A stretch of DNA of 64,000 bases from Cynocephalus volans (GCF_027409185.1 NC_084472.1:83840427-83904426); one strand, 5' to 3'; positions 50,501 through 63,754 are shown, counted from the stretch's first letter. Made by a program: numbers and translations. The notes: generated by a model not told the origin, from the letters alone.

Positions 50501-51890
50501 TTGGTACAACATTGTCAGCATTAGGCACTATGTACATACTAAAACCTTGTTATAGTTCTCTCAGCAGTATCTAGAATTATCATAATTTCTTTAAAAAACA
50601 AGAATGGATTCCCCAAATGATGACCAATCTTGAATCATATTAAACATGAAATCATTTAAAATATGATTTTCAAAGGGTTTGAAGTTGGCTAGGTTTATGT
50701 CACATCTCTGTTCACTCGAACTTGATTATTTTTAATTAATTTTATGGTAAGGTTTTATTCTTGTGGTTATTCTCAGCCAAACGATATTGAGAATAAAGAT
50801 TTTTAAAATTAAAATATTCAATAAATTAACATTAAGAATCTGATTTTATTATATAACATTAATAAAACACACTTTTATTATTTGTAGTTCTGATTACTCT
50901 CTCCCTGACAACCTTTGATGGAGGATGTCTTTTTCCTTTACCGGGTATATCTGTAGCATTTTACACATATAACCTGTTTAACCTTGGATATAGAAATCTG
51001 TTTTTGAGAAAGACCCTGATAATTATACCAATAAGTTATCTGTTTACTATTAAAAGTTACATTACCTAATTTTAATAATGTTTAATGTTTCTTCCACCTG
51101 AGATGCAATTTACATTTCATGAATGCTTTTAGGTTCAAGCAATGTATAAATCATGCATGTTTAATGAGATGAATTATAGGTATAGAGTGGCTTGTGATCC
51201 TTTCTTAAGTCCATCACTGTGTTTAGGGCATATGGTTATCACTGACAATCAGTCAGAGAAAAAGAAAACAGAAAGGTGCAAAACAAATATTTTAAATCTC
51301 ATCCATTTCCCCTTTCTAATTGATGAAAATTGCTTATTCTGAAATAACTGGTCTTTAACTCCCTAATAATCTCAGAACCAGGAATGTCTGTAGAGGGTAG
51401 AGAGGCGAACAAGCAAGGTGAAGGGGTGAAAAATAACGTGACATATTCAGACAATTTATATCCTGAGAATAGGAGCAGAAAACCACGTAAGATGGCTATG
51501 CATTGTTTTAATTTATTTTGCTAAACCGCTACCTCTATCCTTTGCGGTTGTCGTATGATTATTATTGGAATTTACTGAAACAGATAAGAATTTCCTATGA
51601 CAACCTAAACTCCTGTTCGTATTTTACTTATAAAGATTATCCCAACATAAATGGGAACTGTTGCTATCTATCCTCCTATCACCATCCTAAAAATTCTTTT
51701 CTCTTTTGCTTGGTCATTGTCGTTGCCTATACACACACTTTCATAAAAGCCAGACCTATATATTGTTTGGTTGCAACATGATGCCTTATTATTTCAACTA
51801 TTTAACTGAGGCTTAACAGTTGCTCTGATATTTTCTCTAGAAATAAATCAAACCACAAGAAGTATGAAAGAACAAGTTCCTTGAGGTCTG
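47511..51890. other. Intergenic stretch, no gene seen
   Basis: Holds a (GA)n tract at about 48339-48370 and an A run at 49270-49285. Frames at 48209-48481, 49767-50009, 49975-50184 and 51518-51781 show no family match, and I regard them as chance. Confidence 0.5.
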
Positions 51891-51894
51891 TATT

Positions 51895-52350
51895 AGTTAG
51901 GGTTCTCCAGAGAAACAGAACCCAGAGGATGTGTGTGTGTGGGTGGGTGGGGGGATGGGGGAGAGAGAGAGATGGAGAGAAGGCAATTCTTTAAGGAATT
52001 GGCTCATGCAACTGTGCAGGTTTGGTGGGTACAGCGTTTGATAGGTGGAGACTGTTAGATTCAGGAAAGAGTAGTAGTTCCAGTCCAAGGCAGTCTGCTG
52101 TAGTACCAGGAGGAACCAATGTTGCAAATGAAGTGTGAAAACAGTATGCCAGAGAATTCTGTCTTACTGGAGGTATGGGGGCAGGGAAGAAGAGATCAGC
52201 CTTTTTTTCTGTTCTGACCTTCACTTGATTGCATGAGGTCCACTCACATTATGGAGGGCAATCTCCTTTAATCAAACTCTACCTATTTAAATGTAAACCT
52301 TATCCCAAAACATCAACATAAAATTAATCATGACAGGGTCAACCATTCCG
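51895..52350. mobile_element. Old LTR-like interspersed repeat, name uncertain
   Basis: Starts 'gtattagttagggttctcca' and 'gagaaacagaacccagagga', then a TG/GGGT/GA-rich simple stretch, 'ctttaaggaattggctcatg', 'attgcatgaggtccactcac', 'attatggagggcaatctcct' and 'aaaattaatcatgacagggt'. This is a widespread mammalian repeat I recognise by sequence but cannot name confidently. A second 5' end is at 63690-63745. The overlapping antisense frames inside are not genes. Confidence 0.65.
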
Positions 52351-55300
52351 GTATTACAACTGTAACCAACAAAATATTATGAGATGATATCCCTTAATTT
52401 TGAGGATTGTATGAGAAAATAGAAGAATTTTGAGTAAGAAATCTTATTGGAAGATTTCCATTTCACTGTCTCATAAAAATAGCCACGTAGGGTATAGAGC
52501 ATCCATTTAGGAGAAGTGACCCTTAATAATCTCTCTTAATTTTTTAAAAAAATTTTTATTTCTATATGACTTCTGTGTTTTGGTGCATGAAAAAGAATTT
52601 TAATGTTTTCTGTTGAATTAATAAGCTAGTAATAGCTGAAGTCTGTTTCATCATTCTATGATTCAAGGAGTCACACATCAGAGAAATGCAGCATGATGTC
52701 GCTAGCTCAGAGAAGATGAAATGTGTACCCAAATACTTTGGGGGAATCAGAGTCTGAGCCCAGCAAATTTGAATGAATCACTGATATGGGCCACTCTGAG
52801 ACATATTCCTTCCACTGTGATGAAAAATTCAGTGGCTGATCCCAGCCCTGAACCATCTTATTCAAAAATGCAATGTATCTCTGTTCCATCTAATGCCCAC
52901 CACTGGCATGTATCCAATTTCATAAGTAGATTCTTATAGGGGCTCCCTTGATAGATCCTTGCTTCTCTCTAGGACATTAATAACAAGAATAGCAGGGAAC
53001 CCCTGAGATGAAGTTTCTGAAATGACCTATCATTAATTTATATATCCTGAGTAGATTGTTTAATCGAAAGTCTAAAAGTGTCCAGATTAAATTCTCTTCC
53101 ATGATGCAAATTTGGCTCTAGAAATACAGTTTCAAGATTGCATATCTGAATTTTGTTGACTCCAGAATGTTTGGAATAGTATAGTCATTACACAAGGAAT
53201 AATTTCCCAATCAATTTAAGTAATAGAGTAAAATTTTACGTTTTTATTTTTTGGTCAGGAAGAAATTAGCAGATGTCACATAATTTAAAAATCAGAAATT
53301 AAGTACAGCCAGATCATTTTGGGACTGAATCTGAAAGGCAATGACCAAGTCTATATTATCTTTGTCAGAGTTATAGAATCTCTCTTTACAGCATTTCTTT
53401 AAGTGCTTGGTTTATTTTTGTTTCAGCAACAACAAAGGCTTGCTTATTTTCTTTATTTTTAAATTTTTGGCTTCTGATGGACAACTAACTAAATTTTCAA
53501 TTGTATTAGGCTTTCCAAATACCTTGCCCCCAACTCTGGTCATTGCTCACCATGGTGCCATCAGCTGTAAACATATGAATGAATTCATTATGCACAAGTA
53601 TGGCCCCGAGGACCATCTCTTCGAGGGGCTATGGATGAGGGTAGATTTTCTTGGAGGATGTAACAGGGTAGTCAATAAGTACCATCTCAAGATAAAGTAC
53701 TTGAAAATGCTCATTGCATTCCTCTGAAAGCCATACAAGCAATTTTCAATAGTTCTTAAATTGTATTCAAAACCTATGTTCATGAGGAATTGATAAATTT
53801 TTTATTTCCAAATTGATTATCTTCATGCTAAATTTGTCATTTTTTAAAAAACACAGAAATTATTTGCTTAACTTTCATAGATAAAGCTCATGGCAATGAA
53901 TGCACAGGATTAATTTTCACTACAAATTTAAAAAAAAATGTAGTCTTTGGTTTCCAGAAATTAAGGATGAGTCTTTTTCCTAACTTATTAAAAACCATCC
54001 AGAAACCTTTACTTCCATACATATTGAAAGTTTTCTGCTAAGTAATTGCATACCAGAATTTGGAAATTGGTATTCATATCACATGGGAACAGTGTTGAAC
54101 CTTAAATCACATTCTTTCTTCAGGTGACATCTTATAACATTGAATGATGGCATAATTTTCCTATCAGGGTTTCTTCAGTCTTAAGACTCTGACTTTTTCC
54201 TCTTGGTTTAAATGACACAATTACAGCAAGGACAAATTTAGTGATTTGCTCTTTTGGTAACATCTTCTCTAAATAAGAACATCTGTTTTACAGTCACTTC
54301 CTGTTTATAGGGTAAGCTATTGTAGTTAAATTTCAAAATGTCAAACTCAATCAGAAATACTGATCCGCTTCAGTGTGCAAGTGAAATGGCTAATATGTAT
54401 AAGGACTCAGTATAATCTAGTGGCGAGAATACTCTGCTGGGAATAGGGAGGACTGTTTTCTATTCCCAGTTCTCTCATGAATTATTGGTCTTGTCTACAA
54501 AAGGATAAAAAGTTATTCCAAGGACAAACAGGCTAATGAACACAGAAAAGAACTTAGTGTTTGACTGGAAGAATCCGACACTCTGACAAAGTATTTATGT
54601 TCTTAATTAAGGTTATACTTATTATTTTGAACATGATTGAATTTCCTACTATGTCCTTAAGTGTTCATGACATCTATGACATTAGCGTAAACAAAAATAG
54701 GGATTGCCTTAGCAGGAGAGCGGAGAAAGTGGTGTCTTAGTGGATTTTCACTGACAGTAGGGGTCGGTATGAGGGTGTTTGAGTGGCAAGTAGGCTGAAG
54801 AATGTGTTGTAGGCAAACAAAATGCAAGGGAGCACTGAAGAAAAGTTCTAATGCCTATAAGTTTGCTCTGGGGCTGTAAAATGCCTCTTAAAATTTTCAG
54901 CATTAAGAACCTAAAACTCTTAGGGTCTATGTATATTCTCTTTTATATTTGTTCTTAATGAATGATTCTAGAATTTCTTTGATAATTGTAGTTCTGTAAT
55001 TTAACCATCTGTGTTTTAGCTATTTAATAGCATAATTCCAGATGACCAGAAATGTCAGTTGGCCCAATCTGAACAAATTTTACTGCCAGATGTGTAGTCA
55101 AAACCACAATGTGTGCATGATATTCAGCAAGCAGCTTATGTGAGCCTTGCTTGAGTAACAGCTGTGAACTGCCAAAGCATATAAATTGTGGGTAAAATTT
55201 GACTCAAATGATTATTTAGAAGTTTAAGTAAAACCTCTGTATTTCTAAGGGTTTTAAACAGGAGATATTTAAGACAGCATAATAAAACAAAGACAGAAAT

Positions 55301-56597
55301 AAAAACAAAGCAACAATAAATAAACAAGCAAACAAAAACGGAAAGGATGAAAAGCTTTTGTTACATGTAATTAGGAAGTGGAAAATGATGAAATAATCTT
55401 ATCCTGTCCACTAGCTTTTCCTCATTTGTATCCAGTTTCTAATGAGAATAATCAAGAGGTTTAAAGTTGACATTAAAGTTGACATAAAGGATGTTAAACC
55501 TCAAACCATGGGAAGAACATTTCTGGTCCAGTCCCCATTCTATCAATACCATTAAACTTTGCAGGAAGCTTCCATCTGTTTTTACACTGTGTTCTCCTGT
55601 ATTTAATTCTTTAGCAGATTGACCTAGGTAAAGATCACCTTACCTCATCTTCCTGACAAGGACCACGCCGTATAATTACCTTAAACTCACTATTATGACA
55701 GCTTCTTCTGCATACCTTTCTCCTTGTAATATTTTCCCCTTATAATTAAGTGCACAGAAGAAAGAAAGTATCTTAAAAACATTGAAGTTAGTGCTTTTTT
55801 TGTTTGTTTTGTTTTATTGCATATATGCATAAGGTAAGGTTTTTCATTATTTAGTGTGATAAGAAATTTCTGTGCTCTAGGTATTTAGAAAGATTGTTTT
55901 ACTTTGAAGGGCACGTGTAGGTTGAGGGGGGAATTGCTAGCTTAATTAAAGATCCTTTGTGATTAGGGATTATTGCAATTAGGTTTACTTCAACATAATG
56001 ATACAAGGTTGGTAGTCATTACTAGGGAGCAGGAGACAGGAAATTGAGGGAGAAAGGATTTACTCTAATTCTGTGTTTCAAATTTTTAAATGAAAAAAGA
56101 AAACAGCTGTTCAATTGTGAAAGAAAATTCCTGCAGAAGAGAAAGGAAACATGGTTCTGAGTTTAATATAAATTTCTGTGTCCTGTTTTTGCTTAGAGTA
56201 GAAGTGTTACAATAAGCAGATCATGGCTGCTGGCAGAGGCAAGAGTACTTTTGGGAGGGGAGGCGTGCACTGCCCAGTCACCATCACTGCACTTTGATGT
56301 GACATTTTAGGTCTAATGCTGACAGCTCTCTCAGCCACCTCCGTTACTGCCCTTACTCTTTCATTATTTCCTTCCCTTACAGAAACAATGACTTCCAACA
56401 TGCCTTAGGTAAGACAAGATAACCCACACCACCAAACTTCTCTCACGTTCAGAAAATAAGAGGCTACAATAACATACAAAGATGTGGAAGATACCCAGCT
56501 GTAAGTTCCATAAGCATTGCAGATTCTGGTGCACAGTAGAGGGCACCACACTTGCTAGTGTTGCTACCAGTAAACATGTAGGTGGCTGGACGGTAAG
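52351..56597. other. Intergenic stretch, no gene seen
   Basis: No confident repeat or gene. The longest open frame, 53407-53727 (106 codons, plus), starts in AT-rich sequence and its later part (53500-53700) has less biased composition, but I recognise no domain. 55280-55335 is A-rich low complexity. Confidence 0.45.
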
Positions 56598-56940
56598 TAC
56601 AATCATCTTTCAGTATCAACAGGACATTGATTCCAGGACCCTTGTGTCGATGCCAAAATCCTCAGATACTCAAGCCTCTGATATAAAATGGCATAGTATT
56701 TACATATAACCTATGCATGTGATCCTGTATACTTTAAATTATCTCTAAATTACTTATAATACCTAATACAATGTAAATTCTATGTAAATCATTATTATAC
56801 TGTATTTTAATTTATATTATTTTTGTTGCTGTATTGTTATTTTTATTTTATTTATTTTTATTTAATTTTTTATGAATATTTTTGAGCCAGGGTTGGATGA
56901 TTACATGGATGCTGAACATGGATACAGAGGACTTACTGTA
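56598..56940 (+). mobile_element. Tigger/pogo-type MITE
   Basis: Blocks 'ttgattccaggacccttgtg', 'gatgccaaaatcctcagata', 'tataaaatggcatagtattt', 'acatataacctatgcatgtg' and 'attacttataatacctaata', ending 'gatacagaggacttactgta'. TA lies at both ends and the termini are diverged inverted repeats. Typical non-autonomous Tigger with no transposase. Confidence 0.85.
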
Positions 56941-56957
56941 TGCAGGGGATGGGGTTG

Positions 56958-57100
56958 GGCATTGCTTCTCAAACTTTATAGTGGATACTAATTGCCTGGA
57001 GATCTTGATAAAATGTAGATTATGACAAGATGGATCTGGGTGAAGCCAGAGATTCTGCATTTAGAAAAAGCTCCCTGGATGTTGCTGGTCCTTTGGCTAA
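56958..57100 (+). mobile_element. MER5-type (hAT) fragment
   Basis: 'gggcattgcttctcaaactt', 'actaattgcctggagatctt', 'agccagagattctgcattta' and 'gctccctggatgttgctggt' follow the MER5A order. It lies within 20 bases of the preceding Tigger. Confidence 0.7.
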
Positions 57101-58413
57101 AAGTGGCTAGGGTAGAATATTTCCATAATAATTGGAGGCATGCTTAGAGAGGTACTCTGGTTATACAATCATTCTTTGGAACTCTGGTTACTCTTTTCAC
57201 TGTATGATTTGAAACCATAATCAACAGGCTTATTACATTTTAAAAGACTTAAAAAGACAGAACAGCAAAAATCTGCATTAGACAGTAATTTTTGGCCTAT
57301 TAAACTCAATGCCCCACTTTTTATAAAAATACTTTTTGATACCCCATTTTTCTATTATGAAATAAGTTTCATAGATAACATAATTTACAGACACATAGTT
57401 TTAAAAATACCAATATCATAGCATGTTTATAATGCAAAGAAAAAATAAATGAAAAGTAACTTATTATAAAATGACAAGAATTTTAATATGTAAATTTCTA
57501 GGTACAATTACACTATCAGCCATAATGAAGTAGTCAAATGCTTACACTTATATTGTGGCAGCTACCATTCAGACTAATACAATGTGTTTTACTGAAAACA
57601 TAAGCAGCAGCAATGTTATTGGTGATATAATTTTTACAAAGGGATACAATTTTTATACTATTTGCTAGGTATTTGCATTTATGGAAAAGAATATATAAGA
57701 AGCATACCAAAAATACTCATAGTTTTCATTTACATAAAAAAATAGTTATTTTCTTGGCTCAGATATGTATAAAGAGCTTTTCACATGTGTTAATGACCCC
57801 GAGGATTTGCAACTCAAAATGTGTTTTGTAGACCAGCAACCTGAGGAGGTCTCACCTGAGAGCTGGTCAGAACCCGCAATTTAACAAGATCTTCAAGTGA
57901 TGTATAAAAATAGTAATGTTTAAGAAGGACTGCCTTGATATTTAGGGCATTCAAAAGCCAAGCCAGACAAAAACGATTCTTTATTACAAGGACACAGTCA
58001 TGGCATTGCAGGAAATCTGGCCTTCCTGGTTGTTTACTAGAGGTCAGTAACACCCACACCCCATTCTCCTGACAACCAAAATCACCCTCTAGAGTGTCAC
58101 ACTTCCTTTTTGAAATCCATATTAAGTTTGTGTATAGAGAGAATTCTCACAATTTAAACTCTGTTAATGAGTTTCTCAAGTCTTTAAGGCTGCTATGATA
58201 TTATGAATCTCTTAATACCATTTAGAGCAAGATGTTGGTTATGAAATATAAATGAGATGAAACAAATTTCAAAAGATATTTGGATGAGTGGAAATAATAT
58301 TTATTTATTTAAATAAAATACAAATAGTTATAAAATTATAAAAATAAATAAAATACAGAGTGTGTTATAGTTATTTTTCTCAATGACCTATCTTAGGTTA
58401 CTAAAAGATGATG
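57101..58413. other. Intergenic stretch, no gene seen
   Basis: AT-rich, ending in a TTTA/AAAT-rich patch at about 58290-58355. The 81-codon antisense frame at 57814-58059 is unsupported. Confidence 0.5.
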
Positions 58414-58883
58414 GTACAATAGCCAAGATAAGGAACCAACATAAATATCCACTGATGGACAACTGGATAAGGAAAATGTGGCATATATATACCATGGAAT
58501 ACTACTCTGCTGTATAAAAGAATGAAATTCTCCCATTTGCAGCAACATGGATGAGCTTGGAGAAAATTATGTTGAGCAAAATAAGCCAGGCACAGAGGGA
58601 AAAATACTGCATGTACTTACTCATAAGTGGGAGCTAAGAGAGAAAGAAGGTAGAAAAGAAAGACCACAGTGGTGTGTTGGACCTGTGGAGTGGGAGGGGC
58701 AGGAAAGATGGTGGAAGGGGGGAGAGGTCAGGCATTAGCTGGGTGGGGGACATGGGGAATAATCACAGTTTGTGGTAATGGACATGCTGATCGTATTGAT
58801 CCGGCCATCACATCTTTGGCACAGGTGGTGACAGTTAGCTTTGCATACCATGAATATGCATAACCTATAAAATAAAAAAAAAG
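58414..58883 (+). mobile_element. 5'-truncated L1 3' end, sense
   Basis: About 470 bases: 'caatagccaagataaggaac', 'ataccatggaatactactct', 'gcagcaacatggatgagctt', 'tacttactcataagtgggag', a G-rich stretch (58675-58760) and 'atgcataacctataaaataa' leading to the A tail. A short possible duplication AGATGAT flanks it (58406-58412 and 58884-58890). Its relatively low divergence suggests a younger insertion than the other L1s here. The Lys/Glu- and Trp/Gly-rich frames at 58547-58863 are parts of it. Confidence 0.88.
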
Positions 58884-58890
58884 AGATGAT

Positions 58891-59646
58891 TACATAATAT
58901 TAAATTGCCACAAATTACTAATTAACTTGTCCGATAACTTGTCTTAGCAATTTAAAGTCTATAAAATCTATAATAAGAGATTCATGATACCCCTATTAGG
59001 TGGTTGACATACAATGCCTATGAGAACCGGTCTGCAATTTAAAATGAGGGTGGTAGGCTAGATAAAAAGAGAAACATACTGTTTTAGTGTCAGGGTACAA
59101 TTTTGAAATTCCAGTCTAAGAAAGTAGCACTCCTCAACTCCTTTACATTTTTCATGCTAAAATGTGGACATTTAAGATGTTTATTTAAAATCTTTTGATT
59201 GCTATAATATTAGCAACTTTTTTTTTAAAACTGAGTAAGCTAACACTTTACTCAAACAAATCAAGTAGGAAATTTTGAAAACTTTTATTAGTATTTCATT
59301 CTGTTTCATTACACATTTAGCAATTTGGTCAAATTAACATAACGTGCTACTTTCTATACAATTAATATCAGAAATAAATAGTGAAAAAACTGTATTAACT
59401 TGGTGGTTTCATGTCTATGCTTTTAAGAAAACGTAAATATTTTAACAATACATTAATGATATGCTTGCACTATTAAGAAGGGCACTATTATATAATCATG
59501 TATCTGAGAATCATATAATAATTCCAATGTTTTTAAAAAAATCATACTCTCATATTCAGTAAAATGTTAATCAATGGATGCTGAGAAACCTCCTCTCTCA
59601 AGATTACAACATTTTGAGTAAGGAAAAAAGTTCATAGAAACTTTAT
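58891..59646. other. Intergenic stretch, no gene seen
   Basis: AT-rich sequence between an L1 3' end and the SINE. No feature recognised. Confidence 0.5.
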
Positions 59647-59661
59647 AAAAGTATATTTTCT

Positions 59662-59790
59662 TTCTTTCTTTCTTTTTTTTTTTTTTTTTTAAACTGGTAA
59701 GGGGATTGCAGCCCCCTATATAGGATCCGAACCTGCAGCCTGGGAGCTACCAGCGCCGCACTCTCCTGAGTGAGCCATGGGGCTGGCCCT
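59662..59790 (-). mobile_element. tRNA-Ile-like SINE, antisense
   Basis: On the minus strand it starts AGGGCCAGCCCCATGGCTCA, has an A-box-like TGGCTCACTCAGGAGAG and a B-box-like GGTTCGGATCC, ends CCCCTTACCAGTTT, and then has an A-rich tail with (GAAA)n. It is flanked by a 15-base duplication with one mismatch (59647-59661 and 59791-59805, AAAAGTATAYTTTCT), the mark of L1-mediated insertion. The head resembles tRNA-Ile. I recall similar monomeric SINEs from colugo (CYN family), so the lineage assignment is inference. Confidence 0.85.
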
Positions 59791-59805
59791 AAAAGTATAC
59801 TTTCT

Positions 59806-60449
59806 GCTAGACGTTATGAACAATTTGCAAAAAAATTGTGTTTGCTTTACATATCCATTTTATGAGGGTAAGTTGAAGTAAATTATCAGCTTAACATATT
59901 CAGTAATTCAGAAGTAAAATAATATATTGATTAGTTATAGAAGAAAATTGGATTTCAATAAGAAGGGCAGTGCAACTTTACTGAACACGAAAATTCAAGC
60001 ATGCTGGGAAGATACATATTGATATCCTTTCTTCAAAACTATATCTCATATGATTCCTTCCACTGTGCTGATGCTTTTAAAGCTATACATTGTCCTTAAG
60101 ATCCTTGACCAGAATGACCACATATTTCAAATCTCAGAATTTTAAGGACTTGAAAAATATCCTGGCCAACAGTATTTACTCAATAAATAATCTTTTAACA
60201 AATAAGCAATTTATTTGTTTGATTTTTTAAAAATTTTTTGCTAAAATGTGTTATATTCAAATATTCCCCCAAATATCTCATTATATTTTAAAATTCCCTC
60301 TTAGACCCTGAGGTATTTCACAACAAATTGCTTTTTTAACATGTGGGATTTAGTGAGAGAAAAGGTTTATTTTATTTACCAACATTACCCAAAATATAAA
60401 TAATAAAATTTTTAATAAAAATAACTCAGGAAAGAAAAAGCATTAGGGC
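59806..60449. other. Intergenic stretch, no gene seen
   Basis: AT-rich, no feature recognised. Confidence 0.5.
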
Positions 60450-61065
60450 AAGTGCTACACAAGATATTCATTGCAGCATATTTACAATTGCCAAGATATG
60501 GGAACAATATAGTGTCTGTCAACAGATAAATGGATAAAGAAAGTATATATGATGAAATACTACTCATCCTTACAAAAGAAGATCCTGCTGTTTGTGACAA
60601 CATGGATTATCCTGAAGGACACTGTGCTAAGTGAGATAAACCAGACACAGAAATAAAAATATTGCATATCCTCACTTGTATGTGGAACCTAAAAAAATAA
60701 AATACATAGAAGTAGAGAGTAGAATGATGGTTACCAAGGGTGGAGGGTGGGGGAAAAGGGGAGATGTTACTCAAAGGGTACAAACTGCAGTTATGTAGGA
60801 TAAATAAATCCAGAGATCTAAGGTACAACATTGTGACTATAGCTGATTATACTGATCGTATACTGGGAATGTGCTTAGAGAGTAGACTTCAGGTGCTCTA
60901 ATCACAAAAAAAAAAAAAAAAAAGGAAAAGAAAAGAAGAGAAAAAGGTAACTATGTGAAGAGATGGATATGTTAATTTGCTTGACTGTATTAATCACTTC
61001 ACTGTTTATCTTAAAAGATCATGTTGTACACCTTAAATATACATAATTTTTATTAAAAATAAAAA
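60450..61065 (+). mobile_element. L1 3' end, sense
   Basis: 'tattcattgcagcatattta', 'gatgaaatactactcatcct', 'gctaagtgagataaaccaga', 'gagtagaatgatggttacca', 'acaacattgtgactatagct', an internal A-rich (GAAAA)n stretch at 60905-60945, then 'tgttgtacaccttaaatata' and an A-rich end. Frames on the minus strand at 60412-60831 are antisense shadows. Confidence 0.88.
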
Positions 61066-62086
61066 ATAAGAACACAAGTGTAAAAATAAATTTTGCCAAC
61101 CGATAGCCTGAGTTGAAGAACTGGGACTCCTCTCAGACGCTTAGACTAACTCAAACCTGGGGGTCAGGGGTAGAGCAGAGTAAGAGTGTGACTACGAGTA
61201 TTTATTTCAGAGCTGTCACAAATGATATGGCTAGTGAGTATGCACTGGAAACACATCCTGAATACCATTAGTTCAGTAATATACCTAATATTTGTGAATT
61301 AGGCTGTCTATGTATTCTATAAAAAAATAAAAAATCTGGGTATATAGAATTACAATTTTACAGGAGTAGTGCTCTAAGGAGCTGACAGCATTAGAAGTAC
61401 TTATTTATTCTTTCATATCTAATACCTCACTTTGGGCCTGGCACATGAATGTCAAGTGCTCCATGAATGTCTGGTAAATAATGTATAAATATATGAATGA
61501 ATGAATGACCAAATAAGTGAATAAAAATATTGTCTTTTTGGGTGTCAAGAATACATAAAAATTCAGACATTCTTATTTATACTGATAACTGACACACATT
61601 GTGTATGGTTTCTTTAAAACACAGCCATTTCATTAATATCGTTTGCACATCACAATTCATTTCAAATTCAACAAACATTTAGACTGTCACAGGTTAAGAC
61701 AAAACTTGTTTGCTTCTTGATACTAGAAAATACACAAGAATGGACTATGTTTAGAAACCTCACACTTTAGAAGTAGAAGAACATAATATTATAAAATTAA
61801 TTCAGTTGAAAACAAGAATGTGATTACTGTTATAGCAAATCTATGATGAACCATAAGAGATTATACTCTAATTTTCATTCAAATTACTCAAGGTTTTACA
61901 AAAGTTATTTGAAGTAATTAAAAATGAAATCACCTTATGTTTTTAATCTACCAAGAAAAATCACCTGAACAACATTTGGAAGGTAGTTCCATATGGAAAA
62001 CAGAGCACAACAGGGTTGTTCACTTATCATAAATTCACAGGATTTCCAATCTGTAAGGACTCTGAGCGATAAAATATTTCAGCCCC
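61066..62086. other. Intergenic stretch with an L2 3' end
   Basis: About 61410-61510 reads as the end of L2 ('gggcctggcacatgaatgtc', 'aagtgctccatgaatgtctg', 'atatgaatgaatgaatgacc'). The remainder is AT-rich and unidentified. Confidence 0.55.
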
Positions 62087-62461
62087 TGTATCAGTCTGTT
62101 TCTGTTGCTTATAACAAAATACATAGAACTGGGTGATTTACAAAGAAAACAAAAGTTATTGCTTACAGTTTCTGAGGCTGGGAAGTCCAAAGTCCATCTG
62201 GTTGTGACAATGACCCAGAAGTCTCACATTGCAAGATGGTGGAAGCAGAGAGAGCAGAGAGAGACAGACTCTCCTCTTCTTTTGAAGGCCCAGAACCACA
62301 CCCCTGACCACCATTTTTAATCCATTCACTACTGCACGGTCCTATAATGTAATCAAGGCTCCATCTTTCAATCACTGTAATAGGATTTACCACCATCTTA
62401 CCAGTCACAGTGGGGGCCAAGTTTCTAACACAGACACCTGGGGGACACAATTCAAGCTTCA
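62087..62461 (-). mobile_element. MaLR-type LTR, antisense
   Basis: Starts TGTATCAGTCTG and continues 'gttgcttataacaaaataca', 'gaactgggtgatttacaaag', 'ctgaggctgggaagtccaaa', 'tcacattgcaagatggtgga', 'tttttaatccattcactact', 'aatgtaatcaaggctccatc' and 'gggggacacaattcaagctt'. Same broad family as 16143-16558. The 105-codon minus-strand frame at 62163-62480 and the plus frame at 62105-62320 lie in this LTR and are not host genes. Confidence 0.85.
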
Positions 62462-63689
62462 GTGAGTTTTGGCCGGACATAATTTAATCCACTTCATTAA
62501 ATAGTTAAGAAAACTGAGGTTGAGGTAGCTTGTATGAGCTCCAATAGCAATTTTTAAAACAAAGCCTGTGCTAGAAACTAGATTTCCTTACTTCCAACCG
62601 CGTGCTATTTCCATTGCACTTTTGTTTTGCAGTTAACGCCAAAATAGCTAAGGCATTCCCCTGATACTTTCACCTAAAAATATTCTTTTATTTTTTCATT
62701 AAATTAGAAACAATGATATGATTAATAAGTATTTATTCTTGCCATCGGAGTACCTGTATGATGTAAAGATGTTAAATTCTAAATATTGCCGTGTCCTCCT
62801 TTCATTGTGAGCAACTGTGAAAACAGATAAGGTTGTTGAAAAGCCTATGTTAAGGGAAGGTAGTTATAATCAGCTTGAGATACAGAGTCAAATCTCCTTG
62901 AATAAATAGGTTTTGGAGAACTAACATTGGTCTTATCTTCTATTAATATAATCTTTCCTACTTATAAAAGATCTTAAAATTTCAAAATTAAAATTATCAA
63001 AAGGCATTTAGTTATAAGTGACAATTTCTGGCTACATCTAACGTTAGGGAAGAAGAAAACGTTAACTATATCAATATTTTTATGAAATCTCTGCATGAAA
63101 TATGAATCACGAAGCATTTCATACCAAATGTGTCATACTTGTACTTAAAAAAGTTTCAACTGGAAGTGATAATTGTCCAATATACTAAAAAAGTTTATCT
63201 TAATGAAGATAAGGTATGGGCTATATAAAAAAATATTCTCTCCTCCGGAATCAAGCAGGGCGTACTCCAAATTTAGACTAGGACAGGTTACAATCATATG
63301 AATATTACACACTTTAAAGAATTAAGGCACCAGTTACATTTATCTTCTATTTCTTTACATTTAGACAGGGATAAGCTTTAGGGTAGTCTCTTTCCAGGTA
63401 GATCAATGATAGAGAAAGAAGCCTTTGCTTCCTCGTAGGGGCATTTATGGTGCCTGTGTCTGAGCTTATTCCAAGCACAGAACTGGAAAACTTCAAGGTA
63501 CTATGTTCCACTTGTAGAACATGTCCAGACTTTATCTCAAATGTTTTTATTGCAGTGGCCAGTGGAGCTAGGTAAGAGCTAGTCATCAGTGTCAATACCA
63601 CTTCCAGCGGATAGTGAAAGCTGCATTCAGAAACACTGCATACAAGCATAACCCAATCTTAGAAGACATTTAAGATTTTTTTGATCAGT
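62462..63689. other. Intergenic stretch, no gene seen
   Basis: Mostly AT-rich. 63347-63649 holds a 100-codon minus-strand frame with unremarkable composition and no recognised domain. Confidence 0.5.
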
Positions 63690-63745
63690 CAATGTATTAG
63701 GGGTCTCCAGAGAAACAGAGCCAACAGGATGTATCCAAACAATAG
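63690..63745. mobile_element. 5' end of the repeat seen at 51895
   Basis: 'gtattaggggtctccagaga' and 'aacagagccaacaggatgta' match the start of the 51895-52350 repeat, but the rest of that repeat is absent. Confidence 0.55.
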
Positions 63746-63754
63746 GATGGTTGA

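Noticed and set aside
53407..53727. 106-codon plus-strand frame
   Set aside because: The N-terminal half is low-complexity Phe/Leu/Ile-rich sequence typical of AT-rich DNA. No domain, poly(A) signal or splice context was seen.
58547..58863. Two overlapping plus-strand frames rich in Gly, Glu and Trp
   Set aside because: They lie in the 3' end of a truncated L1 with its G-rich stretch and A tail.
59662..59790. Functional tRNA gene
   Set aside because: A and B boxes are present, but the cloverleaf is degraded, there is no proper acceptor pairing, and an A-rich tail with target duplications marks it as a SINE.
62163..62480. 105-codon minus-strand frame
   Set aside because: It lies inside the MaLR-type LTR at 62087-62461 and shows no protein family features.
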